Source: M3007 sp033764075 (GTDB lineage: Bacteria; Bacteroidota; Bacteroidia; Chitinophagales; Saprospiraceae). Taken from it: a stretch of 64,000 nucleotides of DNA. The DNA lies in NCBI GenBank assembly GCA_033764075.1, contig JANRJH010000031.1, positions 28,125 through 92,124 of the forward strand, in the 5' to 3' direction. Position 1 is the stretch's first letter. Each line of letters begins with the position of its first letter. A program made the translations under genes and the position numbers. The notes beneath the pieces are model-generated. The model saw only the letters and a list, made by a program, of their open reading frames with translations, ran no database searches and was not told the origin of the DNA. Shown piece by piece: positions 44,963 through 52,874 of the stretch.

Positions 44963-45844
44963 TTACTTTTTCCGGCGCCCGAATGGCACGGTTAGCCCTA
45001 ACCAGGGGATGAAAAACAGTGACCCGCCCGTTTCTGTTGGGATTATCAAGGCGCCATCGATGGCCACATCGCGCAGGATAAACCGCAAGCCGAAAGAGCC
45101 CAGGAAGTAATTGGAGTCGCCGGCATCCAGAAAGTAGTTTTCGGTCAGCAGGGCCAGCTTGGGGCCTACCCGGTATGTACCGCCGATGGTCACCGTCGGC
45201 ACATCAGCCAGTTCGCCACCGGCAAAACCGTACCCGAGGCCAAGGGTCAGGTTCCGGTCGCGCGGCCCGAAGGTGGTGTTGCCGTATAAAACCCCAAACC
45301 CGGATTCTTCCTCCCCCACAACTGTGCCGGCCAATGCGCCCAGACTGGCGTTAAAGATTTCCGATTGGATTGGTAAACTCACTTTGGGCGTGATCCAAAC
45401 CGGGCTCGGCGTACCGGCAAAAAAGAACAGCGGAATTAAACCTGCGCCAATGGTAAAATGATTCGTTACGCCAACACTGAACTGGTTGATGAAGATCCAG
45501 GTGTTCTGGTAGTAGCCTTCCCCTTTGCGCAGGTTGTAGGCGGAAGGCCCGAACAGATAGCGGGTAGCGTACACGTTGTCCTGCCAGTACACACCATCCA
45601 CTAACCGACGTGAATCGCCCTCGCTGATGGACTTGATCTGATCCTTACGCAGAATCACGTCGCCATAATCCTTGGTGCGTAAGGTGAGGGTTTGAGCATC
45701 TTGCCTGACCAGTTGCCCAACCATCTCATTACCGTCGAGCATGTTGATGACCACCGTTTCAAGGGAGTCGGCAGGGGGGGTATCCTGAGCACGCAGTCCG
45801 ATGCTCAGGCACAGCAAAAGCAAGGAAAAAAAATGTGTTTTCAT
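44963..45844 (-). CDS. Predicted outer-membrane beta-barrel protein of unknown function
   Basis: A 293-residue secreted protein. The signal peptide (1-19, ending LRAQ) is followed by a small beta-rich domain (ETVVINMLDGNEMVGQLVRQ, TLTLRTKDYGDVILRKDQIK) resembling an Sm-like or SH3-like fold. The remainder has alternating strands rich in Gly and aromatic residues (NHFTIGAGLIPLFFFAGTP, NLTLGLGYGFAGGE, SNYFLGSFGLRFI) that suggest an outer-membrane barrel. It is not part of a recognisable pathway. The gene has 156 bases without a gene upstream. Confidence 0.75.
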   Translation of the reverse strand: MKTHFFSLLLLCLSIGLRAQDTPPADSLETVVINMLDGNEMVGQLVRQDAQTLTLRTKDYGDVILRKDQIKSISEGDSRRLVDGVYWQDNVYATRYLFGPSAYNLRKGEGYYQNTWIFINQFSVGVTNHFTIGAGLIPLFFFAGTPSPVWITPKVSLPIQSEIFNASLGALAGTVVGEEESGFGVLYGNTTFGPRDRNLTLGLGYGFAGGELADVPTVTIGGTYRVGPKLALLTENYFLDAGDSNYFLGSFGLRFILRDVAIDGALIIPTETGGSLFFIPWLGLTVPFGRRKK

Positions 45845-46000
45845 GAAAGAAAATACGAATGGTTAGGGAAAAGAAATTACGCGACAATGAGTTCGTCTAA
45901 GCAAAAGTATAGCCCAAAGGAGTCGAACAGCTCTTATCGTTTGGTTAAAGTTTTAAGGTAGTGTATTAAAGTATATTAAAACACGCCTTCCACACCACCG

Positions 46001-46960
46001 TCAGCGCTGCCGCACGCGTCCGTTCCGGTAGGCCAGCACCGCTGCCCTGGTGGTCAGCCAGTTGCGGCCCTCCTTGAAGGCGTCGATTTTCCCTTGCCGC
46101 GCGAGCAGGCTCACGTATTCCTGTCCGTAAGGGATGTCCGGTTCATTCACGATATCGGAAATGGGCTGGTAGTCGTCGTAGCGATCGAGCAGGCTGCCGA
46201 GGTAAATGTCCAGGGTGCGCTCCAGGGCCTGAAAAACCAGCAACACCCATTTCCCGTAATGGCCGGCGTTGGCTTTGTTCAGCGCATCGTAGTACTTTTT
46301 GCGGTCGTTTCGCAGGATGATGGCGGGCGGGTAACCGCGCTGCATCAGCAACAGGTTGAACATCAGGCGGGCCGTCCGGCCGTTTCCGTCGAAAAAGGGA
46401 TGTATCCAGACAAACCGGTGGTGAAAAACGGCGGCTTTTACGGCAATCGGCCACCCGGCGTCGGCTGTGTTCGCCCACTCCAGGAGCTCGTCCACCAGCC
46501 CCGGCACTTTCAGCGCATTGGGAGGCACGAAATTGGCGCCGGCGATGCGCACGCCGGCGTTCCTGTAGCGTCCGGCAAAGTCTTTTTCAAGCTTGTTCAT
46601 CACCAAAGCGTGCACTTCCAGTATGTCGGCGGCCGTCATGTCCCTGTCGGCAGCCGAAGCCAGCCCTTCCAGAAAAGCCACTGCCTCGTGGTGGTTTACC
46701 GCCTCGAAGTGCTCGCGCAGGGACTTTCCCTTGATGGTCAGTCCGTCTTGTACCACCATTTTGGTTTCCTGCAAGGTGAGGGTATTGCCCTCTATGCTGT
46801 TGGAGTGGTAGGTCCATTCCAGGGCCAGGCTGTTTTTGATGTTTTGCAGCGCTGCGTCCGGCAGGGGGCGCAGGGCATCCAGCCGGGATTTTTTGTCTTC
46901 CAGCCGGGCGAGGTGGTTGTCGAAACCGTTAAAATGAAAGGGGTTTGTTTTCCAGGACAT
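46001..46960 (-). CDS. Fic-domain protein with N-terminal inhibitory helix
   Basis: Fic proteins transfer AMP or other nucleoside phosphates to Ser, Thr or Tyr of target proteins. The 319-residue protein has the full active motif HPFFDGNGRTAR at residues 187-198. It carries its own inhibitory motif in SNSIEGN (Ser53-x3-Glu57-Gly58), placing it in class II Fic proteins, where the inhibitory helix is in the same chain upstream. The C-terminal ~70 residues form a winged-helix-like domain. It starts 4 bases behind a TATCTTTG promoter box. There is no toxin-antitoxin partner gene next to it. Confidence 0.93.
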   Translation of the reverse strand: MSWKTNPFHFNGFDNHLARLEDKKSRLDALRPLPDAALQNIKNSLALEWTYHSNSIEGNTLTLQETKMVVQDGLTIKGKSLREHFEAVNHHEAVAFLEGLASAADRDMTAADILEVHALVMNKLEKDFAGRYRNAGVRIAGANFVPPNALKVPGLVDELLEWANTADAGWPIAVKAAVFHHRFVWIHPFFDGNGRTARLMFNLLLMQRGYPPAIILRNDRKKYYDALNKANAGHYGKWVLLVFQALERTLDIYLGSLLDRYDDYQPISDIVNEPDIPYGQEYVSLLARQGKIDAFKEGRNWLTTRAAVLAYRNGRVRQR

Positions 46961-46964
46961 GGGG

Positions 46965-46972
46965 CAAAGATA
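46965..46972 (-). promoter_or_regulatory. Candidate -7 box 4 bases before the Fic gene
   Basis: On the minus strand TATCTTTG-CCCC-ATG, a full match to TAnnTTTG at 4 bases from the start codon. Confidence 0.55.
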
Positions 46973-47025
46973 TGGGTTTATTATCGGATAGGTTAATTTT
47001 AGGAATTAACCGATGATTAGGGTAT

Positions 47026-47111
47026 AGAGGCGATGGCTCGCAGCCATTGTCTCAGTGCAGCGCAAATCCAGGGGTTATACAGAGGCGATGGCTCGTAGCC
47101 ATCGCCTCTGT
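47026..47111. repeat. Pair of hairpin repeats (AGAGGCGATGGCT family)
   Basis: Two related hairpins lie in the gap between the GH20 and Fic genes. The second, 47079-47111, is a perfect palindrome with 15-base arms around a CGT loop. The first, 47026-47055, is a degenerate copy (GCGATGGCT-CGC-AGCCATTGT). They may act as transcript 3'-end hairpins for the Fic gene and the GH20 gene side. Confidence 0.85.
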
Positions 47112-47125
47112 GTACCCAGCCCCCC

Positions 47126-49459
47126 TCACTCCACCACCACCTCATCCAGAAACAACCAGGCGCCGTTCCCCTCCCCGTCCATGCCCGCAGGGATGACCCC
47201 GTAGGTGCGGGCGGTGAGGCGCAGGAATCGGGTGTGCAGGTTGAGTCCGTCGAAGCGCACGGTTTCCACGGCGTTGTTTTGGCGGGTTTCGGTGTCGATG
47301 TCCCGGGTGGCTACGGTGCGGTAGTTTTTTCCGTCGTCGGAAACGGACAGCTCGACGCGGCGGGGCGGCCATATCCACGAGCTTTTGGCGTCTGCGTAGC
47401 GCATTGACACGCTTTGCACGGGTGTGTTTTCTCCCAAGTCGATGGCCGGGTCGATGTCCTGGTTGACGAGCCCCACCCAGTTGTTCCAGCTGCGTATGCT
47501 GCCGGTGACGCCGTTGGTGAGGGCGTACTGTTCGCCGCCGGTGTACTGCTCGGGTTTGCCGCTGAGCGTGTAGGGCTTGCCGGAGGCCTTGTGCATCAGG
47601 TAGCGCACGGTGCGGGTGGCGCCCAGGGGCCGGGCGCCGTCGAAGGCGCGCGTTTTCAGGGTGGTGTTTTGTTGCAGTGCGACGGGGCCCCGGTACAGCG
47701 CCGAGGTGGGCGCCGGTTCGCTGCCGTCGGTGGTGTACCGGATGTCGAGGGCCGAATCGGCGGCGCTCAGGTACAGTCGGCCGCCGTAGAACCGGGGGTC
47801 GACGTTGTAAAAGGACTGGGCGTAGCGCACGCCCTGGGCGTCGAGGCGCAGGAAGTGGGTTTTGAGGCGGCGGGCGAAGTCGGGCCAGTCCTTGCGCTCC
47901 GGCGCCGTCCACAGCACCTCGGCCAGTGCACAGGCGCGCGGATAGGCCATGTACTCCGCGTGGTCGGGCGTGGCGATGTACTCGGTCCACAGGTTGGCCT
48001 GGGCGCCCAGCACGTGGCGGGCTTCGTCGGTGGTGAGTTCTGCCGGGACGGGTTCGTAGCCGTACACCTTTTCCAGGGAGGTGAAGCCGCTGATGGCGAG
48101 GGGCTCCGTTTCGGGGTCGCCCTGGTAGTGGTCGAAGTAGCAGTGCGAGCCGGGGGTCATGATGGCGTCGTGGCCGCTGCGGGCGGCGGCGATGCCACCG
48201 GCCGTGCCACGCCAGCTCATGACGGTGGCGTTGGGGGCGAGGCCGCCCTCGAGGATCTCATCCCAGCCGATGAGCTTTTTGCCGTGCCGGGCCAGGGTGT
48301 TTTCGATGCGGCCGATGAACCAGCTCTGCAGGGCATGCTCGTCGGCCAGCCTTTGCGTGCGCAGGCGCGCCTGGCACTTTGGGCAGGCCTTCCAGCGTTT
48401 TTTGGGACACTCGTCGCCGCCCACGTGCACGTAAGGACCCGGGAAGAGGGCGCACACCTCTTCGAGCACCTTTTCGAGAAAAACAAACGTCTGTTCGTTG
48501 CCGGCGCAGAACACGTCGTCGGCTATGCCCCACACCGGCAGCGTTTGGTAGGGTCCGCCGGTGCAGCCCAGCTCGGGGTAGGCGGCCAGGGCGGCCCGAC
48601 TGTGCCCGGGCATCTCTATTTCGGGGATCACGGTCACGAAGCGCTGGCGGGCGTATTCCACCACGTCGCGGATCTCTTCGCGGGTGTAAAAGCCGCAGTA
48701 GGGTTTGTTGTCGAATTGCCAGGGCTGGTCGTTGTAGTGGCCGATGAGCGTTTTGTCGCGGCAGGCGGCCACCGTTTGCAGCTTCGGGTAGGCCTTGATT
48801 TCAACGCGCCAGCCCTGGTCGTCAGTCAGGTGCCAGTGGAAGGTGTTGAGCTTGTGCTGTGCCAGCAGGTCGATGTAGCGTTTTACGAAGGACACCGGGA
48901 AAAAGTGGCGCGCCACGTCGAGGTGCATGCCGCGGTAGCCGAAGCGGGGGGCGTCGGCGATGCGGCAGGCGGGTGCCGCGAGTCGGGTGTTGGCGGCGCT
49001 GTTGCGGCCGTTGAGGCCCGGCGGGAACAGCTGCCGCAGGGTTTGCACACCGTAAAAAGCGCCGGCGGCGGTGCGCGCCCGCACCAAAACCCAGCCTGGT
49101 TTCACTTCAAGCACATACCCTTCGGCAGTGCCGACGGTGGTGTCGGGGATCAGGTAGATGGCGTTCAGGCGGGGTGCGGAGCGGTCGCGGTCGCGGAAGG
49201 GCAGCGCCAGGGGCGTCCAGCCCGTGGACTCCAGCACGAGGCTCATCCAGTACCGTGCCGGCAGCTCCCAGTCGGCAGCGTCGGCCGGGAAACAGACGAC
49301 CGTTTCGGGGTCGAGCACAAAGTGTCCGTCGAGGAGTTCAACCGACGCGGGTTGGGGGATGATGCGGATGGGCGGCGCCGGAGGCTGCTGGGCCGGCAGG
49401 GCCGGGGCGCCGCAGCCGAGCAGGGCGGGCAGGATGGCGAAGGGCAGCAAACGGATCAT
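47126..49459 (-). CDS. GH20 beta-N-acetylhexosaminidase lipoprotein
   Basis: A 777-residue family 20 glycoside hydrolase that removes terminal N-acetylhexosamine from glycans. The N-terminus has a lipobox LLGC (Cys16), so it is probably attached to the outer membrane. A GH20b domain (about 30-165) precedes the catalytic barrel (about 170-520), with HMHLD-like GYRGMHLDVARHFF and the catalytic pair Asp349-Glu350 in HVGGDECPKKR. A chitobiase-like domain is at about 540-620 and an F5/8 type C-like carbohydrate-binding domain at about 630-777. The ATG at 49459 is chosen; the longer frame to 49699 overlaps the acyltransferase gene. It lies 7 bases after that gene. Confidence 0.94.
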   Translation of the reverse strand: MIRLLPFAILPALLGCGAPALPAQQPPAPPIRIIPQPASVELLDGHFVLDPETVVCFPADAADWELPARYWMSLVLESTGWTPLALPFRDRDRSAPRLNAIYLIPDTTVGTAEGYVLEVKPGWVLVRARTAAGAFYGVQTLRQLFPPGLNGRNSAANTRLAAPACRIADAPRFGYRGMHLDVARHFFPVSFVKRYIDLLAQHKLNTFHWHLTDDQGWRVEIKAYPKLQTVAACRDKTLIGHYNDQPWQFDNKPYCGFYTREEIRDVVEYARQRFVTVIPEIEMPGHSRAALAAYPELGCTGGPYQTLPVWGIADDVFCAGNEQTFVFLEKVLEEVCALFPGPYVHVGGDECPKKRWKACPKCQARLRTQRLADEHALQSWFIGRIENTLARHGKKLIGWDEILEGGLAPNATVMSWRGTAGGIAAARSGHDAIMTPGSHCYFDHYQGDPETEPLAISGFTSLEKVYGYEPVPAELTTDEARHVLGAQANLWTEYIATPDHAEYMAYPRACALAEVLWTAPERKDWPDFARRLKTHFLRLDAQGVRYAQSFYNVDPRFYGGRLYLSAADSALDIRYTTDGSEPAPTSALYRGPVALQQNTTLKTRAFDGARPLGATRTVRYLMHKASGKPYTLSGKPEQYTGGEQYALTNGVTGSIRSWNNWVGLVNQDIDPAIDLGENTPVQSVSMRYADAKSSWIWPPRRVELSVSDDGKNYRTVATRDIDTETRQNNAVETVRFDGLNLHTRFLRLTARTYGVIPAGMDGEGNGAWLFLDEVVVE

Positions 49460-49466
49460 GTCGGGG

Positions 49467-50015
49467 TCAGTGTACGCTGTTCGCCGGATTGTAGCCGGGG
49501 ATGCCTTTGTAGTAGTTCCAGAGAAAAGCCATGTCGTGCTCCAGGTCGCCGGTGGTGTGAAACAGCTGCTCGTCGAAGTGCACCGTGCGGGTTGCCCAGT
49601 TGAAGGAGGTGAGCAGGATGGGCACGCCGGCCTGGTGGGCGATGTGGTAAATGCCGGTTTTGAATCGGTCGACCTTTTTGCGGGTGCCCTCGGGCGCAAT
49701 GACGAGGTGCATGTAGGGCTCCCGCTTGAATGCCTCTACCGTGGCATTCACGAAGTTGTTGCCCGGCTTCGAGCGATCGACCGGCACGCCGCCCATCCAG
49801 CGGAACAAGGGGCCCAGCGGCCCGCGGAACAGGGTGTGCTTGGCCACAAAGTTGGCCCTGATGCCCCAGGCGCTGCGGATGAGCACCCCCACCGGGAAAT
49901 CCCAGTTGGACGTGTGCGGCGCTGCACAGATGATCAGTTTGGGCACTTCGTACGGATACCGGCCGGTAACTTTCCAGCCCCAGAGGCGCAGGAGTGTTTT
50001 GCTGAAATTAGACAT
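49467..50015 (-). CDS. PlsC-like 1-acylglycerol-3-phosphate acyltransferase family protein
   Basis: A 182-residue acyltransferase of the PlsC superfamily. It has the catalytic motif HTSNWD (H-x4-D), an acceptor-binding VPVDR and VIAPEGTRKK. It has no clear membrane helix and is small for the family. The exact acyl acceptor is unknown, possibly a glycerophospholipid or an ornithine or glycine lipid. It is upstream of the GH20 gene in the same direction with a 7-base gap. Its own upstream region is filled with short tandem repeats. Confidence 0.85.
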   Translation of the reverse strand: MSNFSKTLLRLWGWKVTGRYPYEVPKLIICAAPHTSNWDFPVGVLIRSAWGIRANFVAKHTLFRGPLGPLFRWMGGVPVDRSKPGNNFVNATVEAFKREPYMHLVIAPEGTRKKVDRFKTGIYHIAHQAGVPILLTSFNWATRTVHFDEQLFHTTGDLEHDMAFLWNYYKGIPGYNPANSVH

Positions 50016-50025
50016 GGCGAATTCG

Positions 50026-50050
50026 AATGCGGAATGCAGAATGCGGAATT
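50026..50050. repeat. Degenerate GCGGAAT heptad tract
   Basis: Three or four copies of a heptamer GCGGAAT/GCAGAAT in tandem, the reverse complement of the ATTCCGC tract at 50285. It lies just upstream of the acyltransferase start at 50015. Confidence 0.75.
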
Positions 50051-50220
50051 TGGTGACGCTTGGTATGGTGAGGTGTGCGAAAGATAGGTCAATTTTAAAA
50101 AAGGCTGAAAAAAGGAAAAGGGCGACGGGCGATTCCCGTTAGGCGGGCTTTGTATTGTCTGTGCGTGCTGTTCCACATTACGGTGTGTGCCGCTCCGCGC
50201 TCCCCGGGTTTCACCCGGAG

Positions 50221-50287
50221 TTATTCAAGTTCGACCACTACGTGGTCTTGTGCTGGATTTTACGACGGTACGCCAAGCCCGAGTATT
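50221..50287. repeat. Direct repeat with a GACCAC-TAC-GTGGTC hairpin, copy 1
   Basis: About 67 bases starting TTATTCAAGTTCGACC and continuing past a perfect 15-base palindrome (GACCAC-TAC-GTGGTC) to a GACGGTACGCCA block. A second copy is 128 bases further on. In the gap 50016-50445 between the acyltransferase and the cyclase genes, no gene is seen. Confidence 0.85.
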
Positions 50288-50340
50288 CCGCATTCCGCAT
50301 TCCGCATTCCGCATTCCGCATTCGACACTCCGCACTCCCC
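50285..50340. repeat. Tandem heptamer repeat, ATTCCGC type
   Basis: Eight 7-base units: five perfect ATTCCGC, then ATTCGAC, ACTCCGC and ACTCCCC. The unit length is 7 without any amino-acid coding role. Similar heptads occur at 50413-50447 and 61708-61741. Confidence 0.9.
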
Positions 50341-50348
50341 GCCCGGGG

Positions 50349-50416
50349 TTATTCAAGTTCGACCACTACGTGGTCTTTTGCTGAATTTACGACGGTACGC
50401 CAGGTGGCGAGTATTC
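50349..50416. repeat. Direct repeat with a GACCAC-TAC-GTGGTC hairpin, copy 2
   Basis: A second copy of the 50221 repeat, including the same 15-base palindrome and GACGGTACGCCA block. Confidence 0.85.
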
Positions 50417-50447
50417 GACACTCGACATTCGTCATTCGACATTCCTC
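50413..50447. repeat. Tandem heptamer repeat, ATTCGAC type
   Basis: Five 7-base units: ATTCGAC, ACTCGAC, ATTCGTC, ATTCGAC, ATTCCTC. The tract touches the stop codon of the cyclase gene (stop at 50446-50448). Confidence 0.85.
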
Positions 50448-52836
50448 AGCTTCCTTCCACAAAATACATATCCACCAACCCTTTATTATGCACCTCGTGT
50501 TTACCGCGATAGGAGCAGCGGTACCGGTGTTTGATGGCTTCGTAGGTGGAGCCGGAGACGTTGATGCGGCCGGGCTCGCCGAGTTCTTCGAGGCGGGAGG
50601 CCAGGTTGACGGCGTCGCCCCAGATGTCGTAAGCGAACTTGTTTTTGCCGACCACGCCTGCGACGACCGGTCCGGTGTGGATGCCGATGCGCATGGCGTT
50701 AAAAATGGCTTTAGGGTTGGTGCGGGCGCGATGGTCGAGCCAGGCCACCATTTCCAGGGCGGCGCGCACGGCGTCGGTAGCGTGCGATTCGTTTGGAATG
50801 GGCAGCCCGCCGGCGCACATAAAGGCGTCGCCGATGGTTTTTATTTTTTCGAGGTTGTGGGCTTCGCAGATCTCGTCGAAAGCGAGAAAGCACTCGTCAA
50901 GCTCGTCGATGAGTTGTTTGGGGGTAAGTTGCTCGGATAGTTTGGTAAAGTTGGTGAAGTCGGTGAACACCACGGTGGCGGTATCGTAAAACCGGGGGCT
51001 GGCATAACCCCGGGTTTTGAGTTCGTGGGCGATCTCGTCGGGCAGGATGTTGCGCAGCAGCCGGTCGCTTTTGTGGCGTTCTTCGGCGATCTGGTCGTTT
51101 TGGGCCTGGATTTGCCGGTTCTGGGCGCGCAGGCGTTTGCCGGCCTGGCGGGCAAACCACCAGCCGGCGCCCAGCAGGGCGAGGATGAGCATAAGCAGCA
51201 CCCCGAGGCCCATGAGGAAGCTTTGCAGGCTTTCCTGCTGGCTGATGCGCACCTCGTTGAGCTCGTTGTCCTTGCGCAGGATTTCCACCTCCTGGGCGCG
51301 GCGTGTGCTGTCGGCCATGCGCTGGGCGCGTTCGGTTTCTTCCTGCATGCGGAGGTCGCGAATGAGGCGGCCCTGCCGTTCGGCGTCCAGCTCGCGCAGG
51401 CGGAGTTCCTGGCGGGCTTTGAGGGCAAGGAGGATCTGCTCGTTCAGCTGGGCCCGGTCCACCTCTTTTTGTTTCTGGAGCAGGGTGAGTTCTTTTTCCC
51501 GGTTTTGCAGTTCCAGGCGGTCGCGTTCGCTCTGGGCCTGCTCCTTTTCGTAGTTGACCTGTTTGAGCTCCAGTTCGCGCACGTTTTGCTCTGCCAGCAG
51601 GAGCTTGACGGCCCCTTCTGTTTCGGCGAGGATGGCCTGCTGCTGGATGAGCCGTTGCTGACGGGCCTGTTCGGCGAGGCGCACCGAGTCGTTCAGCTTG
51701 AGGTATTTTTCGTAATAGTCGATGGCTTTTTCGTACTCGTACAACTCCTGGTGCAGGTCTGCGGCGGTCTCATAAGCGCGCAGCAGGATCAGGGTCTGGC
51801 TGTACTGTTCCGATAGCCGAATGGCGGTGCTGTTGTGCTGGCGCGCATTGTACAGGTCGTTGTTGCGGAAGTACATTTCGGCCATCATCTGTTCCAGGTC
51901 GGCCACCCTGGCGTAGTTTTTCTGACCGGTCAGTATTTTACGGGCCTCCTGCAGGCTGTTGATGCCGGCGATGGTGTTTCCGGTGTTGTGCTGGGCGATC
52001 CCGATGTTGGTGTACAGGACGTCGAGCTGGGGGCAGTTGGCAAACTCGCACTGAATTTCGGCTTTTTTGAAGTTTTCCAGCGCATTTTTATAATCCTCCA
52101 TCTGCGTGTACTGGCGCCCAAGGTTGTTGTACAGAATCGCTTTTTCCAGGGGCGTTCCGAACTGCTCGAGGATGTTTTCGATCAGCAAATAATAATACAA
52201 CCCTTTTACCTGGTTGCCCACGCTGTTGTAGGCTTCCGCCAGCTTCTGGTAGATCTGCACCCGTTGGCCGTAATCACCCGTTTCGTTGTAGTGCCGTTCA
52301 ATGTCTTTGTAGAGCACTTCGGCGCTGTCAAATCGCATTTCCAGCAGGTAGGTGTCGGCCAGTTTTCCTTTGACCGGAAAATCGTCGGGTTTTACTTTCA
52401 GGGCTTCCAGGTAGTTCTTGCGGGCGTTGGCGTACAATTTTTCAGAAAAAAACAGGTCACCTAGCGAACTTTTAATGGAAAAGAAAAACGCCTCGTCGCC
52501 CGCGGACCGCAACTTGGACTCCGCCTCAACGTAGTATTGCATGGCCGCTTCTGCATCGTTCAGGGTGCGCCTGATCTCCGCGAGGGCCATCAGGGAGCGC
52601 ACCTGACCGCCCATATAGCGGATGTTGCGGGAGATTTGCAGGGCCTGGCCGGCCAGCGCCTCTTTGTCGGTCGGAGAGTTCGTCAGCTCGATCCGGTCGA
52701 GTAAAATGTTGACCTCCACGGTCTGCCGCTCAATTTCCTCCTGGGTGGTTTGCGCAGACAGACGGCCCACCCCGCCGGCGAGCAACACCAGGAGCAACAG
52801 GAATGGGCGTTTATATGGCGTTGGTAATGTATTCAA
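50446..52836 (-). CDS. TPR-coiled coil-membrane protein with class III adenylate cyclase domain
   Basis: A 796-residue signalling protein. After a signal peptide (1-30) come tetratricopeptide repeats (about 60-380, e.g. AILYNNLGRQYTQMEDYKNA and FKKAEI), a coiled coil (about 390-540), and one membrane helix (about 542-563), which places the cyclase domain inside the cell. The cyclase domain (about 620-790) has the metal ligands Asp626 (FTDFT) and Asp670 (GDAF), the purine-binding Lys in KIKTIGD, Asp737 in YDIWGD and the transition-state Asn744 and Arg748. The Lys/Asp pair predicts ATP as substrate, giving cAMP. The sensor side would be periplasmic. Confidence 0.9.
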   Translation of the reverse strand: MNTLPTPYKRPFLLLLVLLAGGVGRLSAQTTQEEIERQTVEVNILLDRIELTNSPTDKEALAGQALQISRNIRYMGGQVRSLMALAEIRRTLNDAEAAMQYYVEAESKLRSAGDEAFFFSIKSSLGDLFFSEKLYANARKNYLEALKVKPDDFPVKGKLADTYLLEMRFDSAEVLYKDIERHYNETGDYGQRVQIYQKLAEAYNSVGNQVKGLYYYLLIENILEQFGTPLEKAILYNNLGRQYTQMEDYKNALENFKKAEIQCEFANCPQLDVLYTNIGIAQHNTGNTIAGINSLQEARKILTGQKNYARVADLEQMMAEMYFRNNDLYNARQHNSTAIRLSEQYSQTLILLRAYETAADLHQELYEYEKAIDYYEKYLKLNDSVRLAEQARQQRLIQQQAILAETEGAVKLLLAEQNVRELELKQVNYEKEQAQSERDRLELQNREKELTLLQKQKEVDRAQLNEQILLALKARQELRLRELDAERQGRLIRDLRMQEETERAQRMADSTRRAQEVEILRKDNELNEVRISQQESLQSFLMGLGVLLMLILALLGAGWWFARQAGKRLRAQNRQIQAQNDQIAEERHKSDRLLRNILPDEIAHELKTRGYASPRFYDTATVVFTDFTNFTKLSEQLTPKQLIDELDECFLAFDEICEAHNLEKIKTIGDAFMCAGGLPIPNESHATDAVRAALEMVAWLDHRARTNPKAIFNAMRIGIHTGPVVAGVVGKNKFAYDIWGDAVNLASRLEELGEPGRINVSGSTYEAIKHRYRCSYRGKHEVHNKGLVDMYFVEGS

Positions 52837-52874
52837 AGCTTTTTATCGCCGGTAAATATCGGGATATGCGCGCA

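Noticed and set aside
45889..45963. 24-residue frame MSSSKQKYSPKESNSSYRLV... upstream of the barrel-protein gene
   Set aside because: It is short and low in complexity, with no promoter box or conservation that I can judge.
50285..50447. Possible CRISPR array
   Set aside because: The units are 7 bases without spacers, so they are tandem repeats and not a CRISPR array.
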